Made by a program: the position numbers and the translations under genes. The notes under the pieces were generated by a model. The model was not told where the DNA came from and ran no database searches. It worked only from the letters and a program-made list of their open reading frames with translations. A stretch of DNA of 7,645 bases from Nitrospira sp. (GTDB taxonomy: Bacteria; Nitrospirota; Nitrospiria; Nitrospirales; Nitrospiraceae): positions 1-7,645 of the forward strand of contig JANYAJ010000262.1 of NCBI GenBank assembly GCA_025361385.1, read 5' to 3'. Positions 1 to 7,645 of the stretch are shown here, piece by piece; within the stretch, counting starts at the first letter, position 1, and every line of letters begins with the position of its first letter.

Positions 1-280
1 CGCCCCGCACCAATTCGAAGACTTCCCGCTTTTCTTTCGGAGACGACAGATGCAGAATGACCTTGGCCACGTCGGCTTGGTGCATCCGGCCCAGCATCTT
101 CGCGAGATTGGTGATTGCACCACGCCGCAACAGCCGTTGCACCGACAGCAGCACAATGTCGGACTTGGTCCGACCCCGATCGGCCTGGTCGCGCAACGCG
201 TCGCGGAGGACATCTTTATCCCCCGGGCGAGGGCGCGGGTCCACGGGACTCGATTCTGTCATACGTTCCGTCGGCAACAT
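1..280 (-). CDS. MgtE N-terminal-domain-like protein, N-terminal part (runs off left edge)
   Basis: Only the first 93 codons are in the window; the gene continues past base 1. After a charged, proline-rich head of about 20 residues, residues about 45-92 read as amphipathic helices. Segments such as LAKMLGRMHQADVAKVILHL followed by SSPKEKREVFELV match the pattern of the intracellular N domain of MgtE magnesium channels (helix, 'aDvA', then a 'L.peer..vf.l' helix). In the family this domain senses Mg2+ beside CBS domains, but some family members are soluble proteins without the channel, and the visible part cannot tell which this is. I chose the ATG at 280 because AGGA lies 5 nt upstream (286-289). 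The in-frame ATG at 262 has only a weak GGA. The start is 10 nt after the era stop, so the gene is probably co-transcribed with era. The domain call is pattern recognition, not a profile search. Confidence 0.6.
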   Translation of the reverse strand, partial: MLPTERMTESSPVDPRPRPGDKDVLRDALRDQADRGRTKSDIVLLSVQRLLRRGAITNLAKMLGRMHQADVAKVILHLSSPKEKREVFELVRG

Positions 281-290
281 CTCGATCCTG

Positions 291-869
291 CTAGTAGCCT
301 AATTCGGTGAGGGCATGCTCATCTTCCCGCCATGCCTCCCGCACTTTCACCCATACCTGCAGAAACACTTTCATCCCGAAGATTTGCTCCATCTCACGTC
401 GTGCATCCGTCCCGACCGACTTGAGCCGCTCTCCATGTTTTCCGATCAAGATCGCCTTATGAGACTCTCGCTCGACCAGCACCGTAACACTGATACGCGC
501 CAGCTTCCCCTCCTCGACAAATTCGTCGACCTCTACGGCAACGGAGTAAGGCACTTCTTCATAGGTCTGATGCAAAATTTTCTCGCGAACGATTTCGGCC
601 GCCAGAGTCCTCATAGACTGATCGGTGACGGTCTCTGCATCATAGGCCGCATCCCCTTCTGAAAGATGGGCCACGGTCACGGACAACAATCGATCGACAT
701 TATCGCCAGTTTCAGCCGACACCGGCACCACGTCCGTCCATGCATATAATCTGGCGTAGTTCTCCATCACCGGCAGCAGCTTGAGCTTATTGACCAGATC
801 CACCTTGTTCAGCACCAAGATCACCGGGCGCGGACGCTTCCTGATCGCCCCTTTCACATGATCGATCAC
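291..869 (-). CDS. era: Era C-terminal fragment (G4, G5 and KH domain)
   Basis: This second frame carries the rest of Era: NKVD (G4, fragment residues 21-24), SAE (G5, 51-53), the linker helices, and a type II KH domain from about residue 108 with the RNA-contacting loop GKHG at 143-146 and the family-typical FLQVWVKVREAW near the end. The first possible start is a GTG at 867-869. In an intact Era this codon is an ordinary valine (LLVIDHVKG), and the frame stays open upstream of it with Era-like residues. There is no clear ribosome binding site before the GTG. The fragment ends 10 nt before the next gene. Confidence 0.8.
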   Translation of the reverse strand: MIDHVKGAIRKRPRPVILVLNKVDLVNKLKLLPVMENYARLYAWTDVVPVSAETGDNVDRLLSVTVAHLSEGDAAYDAETVTDQSMRTLAAEIVREKILHQTYEEVPYSVAVEVDEFVEEGKLARISVTVLVERESHKAILIGKHGERLKSVGTDARREMEQIFGMKVFLQVWVKVREAWREDEHALTELGY

Positions 870-1174
870 CAGGAGATCACCGGGGCCAGGCGAACTTGTC
901 GTGTCATCAACACGTACAAGATATCTGCCTCCTCTAGCGTATCGACCGTGGTGCGAACCATGCGACGATTAAGCAAATGTTGCGGCTTGTGCAAGCCCGG
1001 CGTATCGAGTAACGCGATCTGCGCACCCGGTGCATGCACAACCCCAAGAATTCTCGTTCTTGTCGTTTGCGGCTTATCCGAGACAATCGCCACCTTCTGT
1101 TGAAGCAATTGATTCAGCAAGGTCGACTTACCGACGTTCGGGCGTCCAATGATCGCGACTGTGCCAAACTTCAT
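866..1174 (-). CDS. era: Era N-terminal fragment (G1-G3 of the GTPase domain)
   Basis: This is the 102-residue product as literally encoded. Residues 1-89 are genuine Era: P-loop GRPNVGKS at 10-17, QTTRTR at 36-41, DTPG at 57-60 and the LHKPQHLLNRRM stretch after it. The last 13 residues (from MTRQVRLAP) are out of frame and resemble nothing in the family. Without G4 and G5 the fragment should not bind guanine specifically and it has no RNA-binding domain, so on its own it is unlikely to work as Era. The terminal TGA overlaps the GTG of the downstream fragment (GTGA, 866-869). Confidence 0.8.
   Translation of the reverse strand: MKFGTVAIIGRPNVGKSTLLNQLLQQKVAIVSDKPQTTRTRILGVVHAPGAQIALLDTPGLHKPQHLLNRRMVRTTVDTLEEADILYVLMTRQVRLAPVISW
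903..911 (-). other. Frameshift point in era
   Basis: On the coding strand the local reading is GTG TTG ATG ACA CGA. The family needs an aspartate after VL, and inserting one G (GTG TTG GAT GAC ACG ACA) gives VLDDTT and joins the two Era frames. The lesion is therefore one missing base, most simply one G of a GG pair near 907-908. There is no homopolymer run and no X XXY YYZ slippery heptamer, so programmed slippage is not supported. Confidence 0.8.
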
Positions 1175-1178
1175 GGTG

Positions 1179-1529
1179 TTACGGGCGTGGCCGCTCCTGT
1201 GATGGTGATGGAACCAATTGATACACGGTTTCACCTTTACGAACATAGCCGAGCTGTTCTCTCGCCAGCTGTTCGATCTTTGCGGGATCGTGCTCCAGAC
1301 GATCGATCTCCGCACGAAGCGTACGGGCCGTCCGCTGCAACTCCTGAAGGTCAGAGTCCAACTGCTGGGCATGCTCACGCATAGACAAATAGCGCGGCAG
1401 CCCCATGTCGCCAAACACCAGGGCAACCAACAACAGCAGACAGGCGGCACCTCCCACATAATGCGCACCCGTCATCATACGACGTTGCCAATCGAGCCAC
1501 TGTCGTCCTCGGTTCTGCTTAATAATCAT
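1179..1529 (-). CDS. ftsB: Septum formation initiator (FtsB/DivIC-like) membrane protein
   Basis: The 116-residue product has the build of FtsB/DivIC proteins, bitopic divisome components that form a coiled-coil complex with FtsL and FtsQ and help activate septal peptidoglycan synthesis. A short basic cytoplasmic head (1-20) is followed by one membrane helix (about 24-41, rich in L, V and A), then a periplasmic coiled coil (about 48-85, with repeats such as LQELQRTARTLRAEIDRLE). The end holds the family motif LGYVRKGETVYQL (93-105), close to the usual LGMVKPGETVY pattern. The ATG at 1527-1529 is the only sensible start: the frame is open far upstream, but that part is antisense to conserved enolase. 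The ribosome binding site is weak, and the gene starts 19 nt after the eno stop, so coupling is likely. The eno-ftsB order is common in bacteria. The symbol is by family; DivIC is an equivalent name. Confidence 0.85.
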   Translation of the reverse strand: MIIKQNRGRQWLDWQRRMMTGAHYVGGAACLLLLVALVFGDMGLPRYLSMREHAQQLDSDLQELQRTARTLRAEIDRLEHDPAKIEQLAREQLGYVRKGETVYQLVPSPSQERPRP

Positions 1530-1548
1530 GGTCGTACACGCAGCATCA

Positions 1549-2998
<1,450 letters not shown>

Positions 2999-4429
2999 TC
3001 ATCCCGCCAACCTCTTCTTCAATAACTCATTCACTTTCCCCGGATTCGCCTTGCCGCTACTCGCCTTCATCACCTGCCCGACGAGGAATCCCAGCACTTG
3101 ATGCTTCCCCTCTTTGAACTGCGCCACTTGCGTCGGATTCTTCGCGAGGACGTCGCCGATGATCTGGTCGAGCGCTCCTTCGTCGGATACTTGGATGAGC
3201 CCCTTCTCCTGAACGATCTGTTCCGGCGTCTTCCCACTACTATAGACTTCGGGAAAAATCTCGCGTGCGACTTTCAGACTAATCGTCCCCTGCTCGACCA
3301 ACTGAAGCAGACTGACAAGCCGTTCAGGCGATACCGGCGAAGCGCTGGCATCGGCACCAGAGTTATTCAGTTCTCTCGTCAGCTCACCCATCACCCAATT
3401 ACTCACGGTCTTGGGTTGATTGAACAGCCTCACCGAAGCTTCAAAGTAATCGGCCACCGCCTTCGTCGCGGTCAACAGGCCGGCATCGTACTCGGACAGC
3501 CCAAACTCGCTAACAAATCGCTGCATTCTCGCTGCAGGCAATTCGGTGACCTGTTTACGACAACCCTCGATCCATTCCTTCTCGAGCTTGAGTGGCACCA
3601 GATCAGGATCGGGGAAATAGCGATAGTCATGCGCCTCTTCTTTAGAGCGCATCACCGCCGTCTCGCCGCGTTCGAGATTCCACAGCCTGGTTTCCTGGTT
3701 GATCTTGCCGCCCTCGTTCAGCACCTTCGTCTGGCGCTTGATCTCGTATTCAACGGCGTCCTTCACAAACTTAAACGAATTGATATTCTTCAGTTCGACC
3801 TTCGTCCCGAATTCCTTCTGGCCCAACGGACGGAGCGAGAGGTTCGGCTCGCAGCGGAAGCTCCCTTCATCCATATTGCCGTCGCAGACTTCAAGATACA
3901 TCAGCACATCGCGGAGGCCCTTCAAGTACGACACCACTTCATCGGCCGACCGCAAGTCCGGTTCCGTCACGATTTCCAGCAGCGGTGTTCCCGCTCGATT
4001 CAAATCGACACGGCTTCCGTTCGAGCCGGCGACGTGGACACTTTTCCCCGCATCTTCTTCCAAATGGGCACGACGGATACGAACCCGCTTCGCACCGTCA
4101 CTCCCCGCAACCTCAATCCAGCCATGCTCGCAGATCGGCGCCTCGTATTGCGAAATCTGATAGCCCTTGGGCAAATCCGGATAGAAGTAGTTCTTGCGTG
4201 CAAAGAGGTTGCTCGCTGCGATGGTACAATTCAACGCTAAGCCAGCACGGACCGCCATCTCGACCGCCGCCCGGTTAATCACGGGCAAGGTGCCGGGGAG
4301 CCCCAAACAGAGGGGACAGGTCTGGCTATTAGCCGTACGCCCGAATGTCGTCCCGCAGCCGCAAAACAGCTTGGACTTCGTCCGGAGTTGCGCATGCACT
4401 TCCACACCAATGACGACTTCGTATATCAT
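2999..4429 (-). CDS. gatB: Asp-tRNA(Asn)/Glu-tRNA(Gln) amidotransferase subunit B
   Basis: GatB is the kinase and tRNA-binding subunit of GatCAB. It phosphorylates the misacylated Glu or Asp on tRNA(Gln) or tRNA(Asn), and the product is then amidated with ammonia from GatA. The 476-residue protein is full length. Visible are the start IGVEVHAQL (E10, H12), four metal-type cysteines (C23, C25, C38, C41, as in LFCGC and CPLCLG), the conserved [14 protein letters not shown] (81-94), [18 protein letters not shown] (141-158), and [14 protein letters not shown] (264-277). The C-terminal part (about 330-476) is the helical GatB/YqeY domain, ending in [20 protein letters not shown], which contacts the tRNA. 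The ATG at 4427-4429 lies 3 nt after the ytxH stop. The presence of GatCAB suggests that the organism makes Gln-tRNA and/or Asn-tRNA by the indirect route; which of them cannot be told from this window. Confidence 0.98.
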   Translation of the reverse strand: MIYEVVIGVEVHAQLRTKSKLFCGCGTTFGRTANSQTCPLCLGLPGTLPVINRAAVEMAVRAGLALNCTIAASNLFARKNYFYPDLPKGYQISQYEAPICEHGWIEVAGSDGAKRVRIRRAHLEEDAGKSVHVAGSNGSRVDLNRAGTPLLEIVTEPDLRSADEVVSYLKGLRDVLMYLEVCDGNMDEGSFRCEPNLSLRPLGQKEFGTKVELKNINSFKFVKDAVEYEIKRQTKVLNEGGKINQETRLWNLERGETAVMRSKEEAHDYRYFPDPDLVPLKLEKEWIEGCRKQVTELPAARMQRFVSEFGLSEYDAGLLTATKAVADYFEASVRLFNQPKTVSNWVMGELTRELNNSGADASASPVSPERLVSLLQLVEQGTISLKVAREIFPEVYSSGKTPEQIVQEKGLIQVSDEGALDQIIGDVLAKNPTQVAQFKEGKHQVLGFLVGQVMKASSGKANPGKVNELLKKRLAG

Positions 4430-4432
4430 CGT

Positions 4433-4753
4433 TTAGCTACGATCCTCTCCACGCAACCGGTCACGCTCGCGTCGCATCGCCTCACGTCCAACGTCGAAGG
4501 CCTCGCGCAGAACCGCTTTCTTCGAGTCCACAAATTCCTTCCCCTCTTCTACGACTTCTTCTAACGCTTCGCCGGCACGGCCTGCCAGATCCCGCAGATC
4601 GCCTTCCGCGCGACGGGCATACCCACGCAGCTGCTCACGAGACTCGCGTCCGGTCTGTGGAGCCAGCAAGAGTGCCGCCACTGCGCCGAGCGCTGCGCCG
4701 CCCAGGAATGCCAACACGACCGCTGACGATGAGGAACCTCGATCATCCGCCAT
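4433..4753 (-). CDS. YtxH-family small membrane protein
   Basis: The 106-residue product shows the YtxH pattern: a short polar head, one glycine/alanine-rich membrane segment (about 11-31, FLGGAALGAVAALLLAP) ending in the family-typical LLxAPxTGxESRE (28-38), then a long charged helical tail with heptad-like spacing (about 36-106). Members occur widely, often as general-stress or cell-envelope proteins, but their biochemical role is not established. I chose the ATG at 4751-4753 because a full AGGAGG (4762-4767) sits 8 nt upstream; the GTG at 4771 has no such site. The gene overlaps the end of the DUF948 gene by 11 nt, so the two are probably translationally coupled, and gatB follows after 3 nt. 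In Bacillus subtilis ytxG (DUF948) and ytxH are likewise neighbours, which supports the pairing. Confidence 0.85.
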   Translation of the reverse strand: MADDRGSSSSAVVLAFLGGAALGAVAALLLAPQTGRESREQLRGYARRAEGDLRDLAGRAGEALEEVVEEGKEFVDSKKAVLREAFDVGREAMRRERDRLRGEDRS

Positions 4754-5150
4754 TGTGATGCCCTCCTTCACCTCGAAACCGTTCTTTCATGACTTGCGTT
4801 GCCGCCTTAAAGCCGGCGACCACGCTCGCCACATTGGTCAACATCGATCCACTCGAGCCCCTCACAACATCGTGCACATGCTGAACGGAATCCCCGACTT
4901 CCCCGACCGCATGCAAGAGCACGACGGCATGTTCGACTCCCCCGCGGGCCTGTTCGGTCAGATCGTTCATATTTTGACTCATCGCGCGAAGTTCGCCGAT
5001 CAGCGGCGGCAAATCATGATTCAGTTTGGCCAGAAACTGCTCGGATTCTGCCACCGTCTTGCGGAGCTGAATCAGCACGGGCACGAGATAGCCCACCAAT
5101 ACCACAAACGCAAGAGCCACAAGCATCGCAGCGATTTCGACAATCGTCAT
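4743..5150 (-). CDS. DUF948 (YtxG-like, UPF0478) membrane-anchored protein
   Basis: The 135-residue product begins with one membrane helix (residues about 3-29, IVEIAAMLVALAFVVLVGYLVP and on), followed by a helical, mostly hydrophilic domain with evenly spaced leucines and valines (about 30-125) and a Gly/His-rich tail ending GEGGHHNGG. This is the layout of DUF948 proteins, whose function is unknown; the B. subtilis member YtxG belongs to the SigB general stress regulon. The soluble part resembles chemoreceptor-type coiled coils (LRAMSQNMNDLTEQARGG). The ATG at 5148-5150 has a strong GGAGG (5156-5160) 5 nt upstream. The 85 nt before it, up to the gatA stop, contain nothing I can call. The ytxH overlap suggests that the two products act together at the membrane. 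Confidence 0.82.
   Translation of the reverse strand: MTIVEIAAMLVALAFVVLVGYLVPVLIQLRKTVAESEQFLAKLNHDLPPLIGELRAMSQNMNDLTEQARGGVEHAVVLLHAVGEVGDSVQHVHDVVRGSSGSMLTNVASVVAGFKAATQVMKERFRGEGGHHNGG
4762..4767 (-). promoter_or_regulatory. Ribosome binding site of ytxH
   Basis: A perfect AGGAGG on the minus strand lies 8 nt before the ATG at 4753, inside the last codons of the DUF948 gene. It decides the ytxH start over the upstream in-frame GTG at 4771. Confidence 0.8.
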
Positions 5151-5155
5151 AATAA

Positions 5156-5160
5156 CCTCC
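5156..5160 (-). promoter_or_regulatory. Ribosome binding site of the DUF948 gene
   Basis: GGAGG on the minus strand lies 5 nt before the ATG at 5150. It is one of the two best Shine-Dalgarno sites in the window, suggesting that this small membrane protein is initiated independently of gatA. Confidence 0.75.
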
Positions 5161-5235
5161 AGCCTAGGGGCACGCGGCCAATGGTAAGAGGCAATTCCTG
5201 CACTCCAATCACCGCTCCTATGCCTTTCGCCTTCT

Positions 5236-6702
5236 TCATCTCACCACCGGCTTCTTCGTTTTCCATTGTGTGCTCTGTTCGTAGGCGTAGGCCGCTCGCA
5301 ACAGCGTCTCTTCCTCGAAGGGCCGACCGATCAGCTGCAATCCGATGGGCAACCCGGCCTGGCTGAATCCGCAAGGCAATGAAATCGCCGGCACACCGGC
5401 GAGGTTCACCGAAATGGTGAAAATGTCCGAGAGGTACATCTGGAGCGGATCATCCGCTTTCGCGCCGAACTTGAATGCCGGCGTGGGTGTCACAGGCGTC
5501 ACAATGAGATCCACATCCTGAAACGCCGCCTCAAAGTCTTGGCGAATCAATGTTCGCACCGCCTGCGCCTTGCCATAATAAGCATCGTAATAGCCGGCAC
5601 TGAGAACATAGGTCCCCAGCATGATCCGTCGTTTCACCTCGGGTCCAAAGCCTTCCTGCCGCGTCTTCATATACAATTCAAGCAGGTCTTTGGTCTCTTT
5701 GGCGCGAAGCCCGAACTTCACTCCGTCATAGCGGGCTAAATTTGAGCTGGCTTCGGCCGTGGCAAGCACGTAGTACGTCGCCACCGCCGCGTCCGTCCGC
5801 GGCAACTGAATTTCTTTGATCTCCCCACCGAGTGCTTTCAGCTCCTGGATCGCCGCCCGCACGGCCTGCTCTACGTCAGGGTCCAACCCCTCCGCAAAAA
5901 ACTCGACCGGCACACCTATTTTTAGCCGCTTGAGATCTTTCTTTTTGAGCGCCTTGAGATAGTCCGGCACCGGCACATCAGCCGATGTCGAATCCAACGG
6001 ATCGTGACCGGCGATCGCCCCGAGGAGGAAGGCTGAATCCGTCACATCTTTCGTAATCGGTCCGATTTGATCGAGCGAAGACGCGAACGCAATCAACCCG
6101 TACCGGGAAACCCGCCCATAAGTCGGCTTGAGACCCACTACCCCGCAAAATGCCGCCGGTTGACGAATCGACCCGCCGGTATCGGACCCTAACGCCGCGG
6201 CACATTCGTCGGCCGCAACAGCCGCGGCGGATCCTCCGCTGGATCCACCGGGGACACACTGCAAGTTCCAGGGGTTGCGGCTGGGTCCAAAGGCCGAATT
6301 TTCCGTCGATGAGCCCATCGCGAACTCATCGAGATTGGTCTTTCCGAGGAGGAGATATCCCTGAGTGCGCAGCTTCGCAATGACAGTGGCATCGTACGGC
6401 GGAACGAAATTCCCGAGCATCTGGGACGCGCACGTCGTGCGTACACCCTCGGTACAGATATTATCTTTGATCGCCAGCGGCATCCCCATCATCGGCGACG
6501 TCCTGCGCCACCCTTTCAACGACGCATCGAGCGCGCTCGCTTGCGCCACCACCGAGTCTTTGGTCTGCGTGATATAGGCCTTCACCTTGGACTCCACCTG
6601 GCCAATTCGCAATCCATAGGCACGAACGATCTCCGTCGCGGTGACTTCTCCTGCGGTAAACTTCTTATGGAGCTCGTAGAGCGAGAGTTTATGAATCCCC
6701 AT
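5236..6702 (-). CDS. gatA: Asp-tRNA(Asn)/Glu-tRNA(Gln) amidotransferase subunit A
   Basis: GatA is the glutaminase subunit of GatCAB. It frees ammonia from glutamine (or asparagine) and channels it to the aminoacyl-tRNA on GatB. It is a 488-residue amidase-signature protein with the Ser-cisSer-Lys triad at K79 (PLAIKDNI), S154 ([14 protein letters not shown], 151-164) and S178 ([13 protein letters not shown], 171-183), the same numbers as in the S. aureus enzyme. Further family marks are [20 protein letters not shown] (120-139), [17 protein letters not shown] (187-203) and [13 protein letters not shown] near the C-terminus. The ATG at 6700-6702 shares one base with the panD stop (TGATG), so translation is almost certainly coupled to panD; only a poor ribosome binding site is visible. 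The gene is intact. Confidence 0.98.
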   Translation of the reverse strand: MGIHKLSLYELHKKFTAGEVTATEIVRAYGLRIGQVESKVKAYITQTKDSVVAQASALDASLKGWRRTSPMMGMPLAIKDNICTEGVRTTCASQMLGNFVPPYDATVIAKLRTQGYLLLGKTNLDEFAMGSSTENSAFGPSRNPWNLQCVPGGSSGGSAAAVAADECAAALGSDTGGSIRQPAAFCGVVGLKPTYGRVSRYGLIAFASSLDQIGPITKDVTDSAFLLGAIAGHDPLDSTSADVPVPDYLKALKKKDLKRLKIGVPVEFFAEGLDPDVEQAVRAAIQELKALGGEIKEIQLPRTDAAVATYYVLATAEASSNLARYDGVKFGLRAKETKDLLELYMKTRQEGFGPEVKRRIMLGTYVLSAGYYDAYYGKAQAVRTLIRQDFEAAFQDVDLIVTPVTPTPAFKFGAKADDPLQMYLSDIFTISVNLAGVPAISLPCGFSQAGLPIGLQLIGRPFEEETLLRAAYAYEQSTQWKTKKPVVR

Positions 6703-7067
6703 CAGTGTTTCGTCTTCCCTGCAATCATCTGGTTCTTCTCGTTGACTCGAATAATTTTAGGCGCATGCCGCTTCAGCTCTTCTTCTGAGTAATACTCGTA
6801 ACAGAAGATGATGATCTGATCGCGTACCGCGCCTTTCCGCGCCGTCGGCCCATTGAGGATAATCTCACCCGCGCCACGCTTGCCGGCCATGGCATAGGTC
6901 ATGAAGCGCTCGCCGTTATTCAAATTCGAGCAAACGATCGCCTCATAGGGCAAAATCCCCGCTGCCTCCATCAGATCCTCGTCGATCGTGAGACTGCCTT
7001 CATAGTCGAGGCAAGACTCTGTCACCGTGGCCCGATGAATCTTTGACCGTAACATTTGCCTGAACAT
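6702..7067 (-). CDS. panD: Aspartate 1-decarboxylase (pyruvoyl-dependent)
   Basis: PanD decarboxylates L-aspartate to beta-alanine, the precursor of pantothenate and coenzyme A. The precursor is 121 residues, a usual size, and the self-cleavage site G24-S25 is present (YEGSLTID, 22-29); cleavage turns S25 into the pyruvoyl cofactor of the alpha chain. Other family residues include K9 and H11 (SKIHRATVT), Y22, R54 (NGERFMTYA, 51-59), Y58 and the [12 protein letters not shown] stretch (72-83). Residue 19 is Cys in SCLDYEGS, where alanine-aspartate-leucine wording is more common. The ATG at 7065-7067 has GAGG (7073-7076) 5 nt upstream and lies 11 nt after the gatC stop. The placement between gatC and gatA ties CoA precursor supply to the amidotransferase transcript; I see no direct biochemical link. 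Confidence 0.97.
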   Translation of the reverse strand: MFRQMLRSKIHRATVTESCLDYEGSLTIDEDLMEAAGILPYEAIVCSNLNNGERFMTYAMAGKRGAGEIILNGPTARKGAVRDQIIIFCYEYYSEEELKRHAPKIIRVNEKNQMIAGKTKH

Positions 7068-7078
7068 TCAAACCTCGT

Positions 7079-7381
7079 TTAAAGGGGTTGTCGATCTTCA
7101 ATAATTTTTGGCACCACAAAGAACCCATCGGCCGACTCCGGCGCATTGGCCACCGCCCGCTCGACGGATAGAGACGGCCGTACATCATCAGGGCGAAACA
7201 CATTCACCTGACCCAACACCGTCGCCGTCGGCTCGACACCCGCCGTGTCGCACTGCTTCAATGTCTCCACATGCGTAAGGATCTGGCTCAGCTGTTTCGT
7301 GAACGCCGCCTTCTCGATATCCGTCAACTCCAGCCGCGCCAACTTCGCGACCTTCTCAACTTCCTGTATCGTAATTTCCAC
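7079..7381 (-). CDS. gatC: Asp-tRNA(Asn)/Glu-tRNA(Gln) amidotransferase subunit C
   Basis: GatC is the small subunit that wraps around the GatA-GatB interface and stabilises the complex. The 100-residue product has the family's helical N-terminus (EVEKVAKLARLELTDIEK, 7-24) and the conserved C-terminal belt NVFRPDDVRPSLSVERAVAN (60-79) then APESADGFFVVPKII (80-94). No ATG is in frame near the start. I chose the GTG at 7379-7381 because it places MEITIQEVEKVA where family members begin and has AAGGA about 9 nt upstream. A TTG at 7417 in the same frame would add 12 residues, but it lies inside the terminal inverted repeat of the neighbouring element. The gene leads the gatC-panD-gatA cluster. 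Confidence 0.94.
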   Translation of the reverse strand: MEITIQEVEKVAKLARLELTDIEKAAFTKQLSQILTHVETLKQCDTAGVEPTATVLGQVNVFRPDDVRPSLSVERAVANAPESADGFFVVPKIIEDRQPL

Positions 7382-7406
7382 TATTGTCTTTCCTTCTCTC
7401 TTTTTA

Positions 7407-7530
7407 AGGATGTTCAAAATGGTCTTCCAGCAAGGCCGCAGGGAGTCCGGCGACTGAGGCGTACCCTCACGGGTACGTCGCAGGGAGACGGAGGACCGAG
7501 AACGATGCTGGGAGCCATTTTCAACATCCT
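7407..7530. repeat. MITE-like palindromic element between glmS and gatC
   Basis: A 124-bp element has 16-bp terminal inverted repeats: AGGATGTTCAAAATGG (7407-7422) and CCATTTTCAACATCCT (7515-7530), matching at 15 of 16 positions. Inside the ends, CCAGCA (7428-7433) is mirrored by TGCTGG (7505-7510), and the centre is a perfect 7-bp hairpin, CGTACCC-TCAC-GGGTACG (7460-7477). It contains no gene. The right end lies 2 nt from the glmS stop; the left end lies 25 nt from the gatC start. From memory such elements recur in Nitrospira intergenic regions, but this was not checked. It could be a non-autonomous transposon relic, an attenuator or an mRNA 3'-end structure; the hairpin has no T-run, so intrinsic termination is not shown. 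Confidence 0.8.
7460..7477. repeat. Central hairpin of the glmS-gatC element
   Basis: CGTACCC and GGGTACG are perfect inverted repeats around a 4-nt loop; the flanking GCGA (7450-7453) and TCGC (7478-7481) could extend the stem past a bulge. It would form in RNA from either strand. Confidence 0.75.
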
Positions 7531-7532
7531 AT

Positions 7533-7645
<113 letters not shown>

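Larger units (their letters stand above)
291..1174 (-). pseudogene. era: GTPase Era, whole gene, interrupted by a -1 frameshift
   Basis: Era is a GTP-binding protein that docks on the 3' end of 16S rRNA and helps mature the 30S ribosomal subunit. Read as a whole, the gene encodes every family element in order: G1 GRPNVGKS (residues 10-17), the QTTRTR switch, G3 DTPG (57-60), then in a second frame G4 NKVD, G5 SAE and a C-terminal KH domain with GKHG. The frames do not join: after codon 89 (TTG, 908-910) the first frame runs into unrelated residues and a TGA at 866-868. The span is 884 nt; adding one base makes 885 nt, exactly 294 residues plus stop, a normal Era length, and restores DDTTSSPGPGDLL across the join. 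The ATG at 1172-1174 gives the canonical MKFGTVAIIG start and lies 4 nt after the stop of the upstream gene. Translation is probably coupled, since the nearest AGGAG is about 19 nt away. Whether the lesion is biological or a sequence error cannot be decided here. Confidence 0.88.

Noticed and set aside
903..914. Programmed ribosomal frameshift in era
   Set aside because: There is no slippery heptamer, no internal Shine-Dalgarno at the right spacing and no obvious downstream stem; Era is not known to use frameshifting.
3098..4240. 380-codon open frame on the plus strand
   Set aside because: It is entirely antisense to gatB, whose conserved motifs fix the minus strand as coding. The frame is open because of GC-biased third positions; the translation shows no known domain.
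5151..5235. Promoter in the gatA-DUF948 gap
   Set aside because: The strong ribosome binding site suggested a separate transcript, but I found no convincing -35/-10 pair in the 85 nt.
4755..5366. 203-codon open frame on the plus strand
   Set aside because: It is antisense to the DUF948 gene and the end of gatA, both with clear family features; it has no recognisable protein content.
5147..5374. Small minus-strand frame ([15 protein letters not shown] and on) whose TGA overlaps the DUF948 start as ATGA
   Set aside because: It overlaps the gatA end out of frame, has no good ribosome binding site, and only about 30 residues lie outside gatA. Its last codons are simply the Shine-Dalgarno site of the next gene.

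Overview
This is a moderately GC-rich bacterial window in which every supported gene lies on the minus strand, so transcription runs from high to low coordinates. The gene content is core housekeeping: the end of glmS, gatC, panD, gatA, a DUF948 (YtxG-like) protein, a YtxH protein, gatB, eno, an FtsB/DivIC-type protein, era and the start of an MgtE-N-domain protein. The best guess is a Nitrospira-type bacterium. That rests on the gene mix, on GatCAB use and above all on two palindromic intergenic elements that resemble, from memory, the repeats scattered through Nitrospira genomes. This assignment is inference and was not tested by a search.

Layout in the direction of transcription. At the right edge (7533-7645) is the C-terminus of GlmS. 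Its stop is followed 2 nt later by a 124-bp element (7407-7530) with 16-bp near-perfect terminal inverted repeats and a central hairpin. Then comes a tight cluster: gatC (GTG start), panD (11 nt later), gatA (1-nt TGATG overlap), an 85-nt gap, the DUF948 gene, ytxH (11-nt overlap) and gatB (3-nt gap). The heterotrimeric tRNA amidotransferase is thus complete, but its subunit genes are interleaved with a CoA-pathway enzyme and with two small membrane proteins of the ytxG-ytxH type.

A second palindromic element (about 2847-2998) fills the gatB-eno gap. It is followed by eno, the septum-formation-initiator gene (19-nt gap), era (4-nt gap) and the MgtE-N protein (10-nt gap), probably one transcript.

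The main anomaly is in era. A single missing base near 903-911 splits it into a G1-G3 fragment (866-1174) and a G4-G5-KH fragment (291-869). Adding one base restores a normal 294-residue Era, so a sequencing or assembly error or a recent mutation is the simplest explanation. The other notable feature is the pair of related palindromic elements, each lying exactly between the stop of one gene and the ribosome binding site of the next. No RNA genes, CRISPR arrays, phage genes or transposase genes were seen. No intergenic gap exceeds 170 bases. I did not find a convincing new biological system here.
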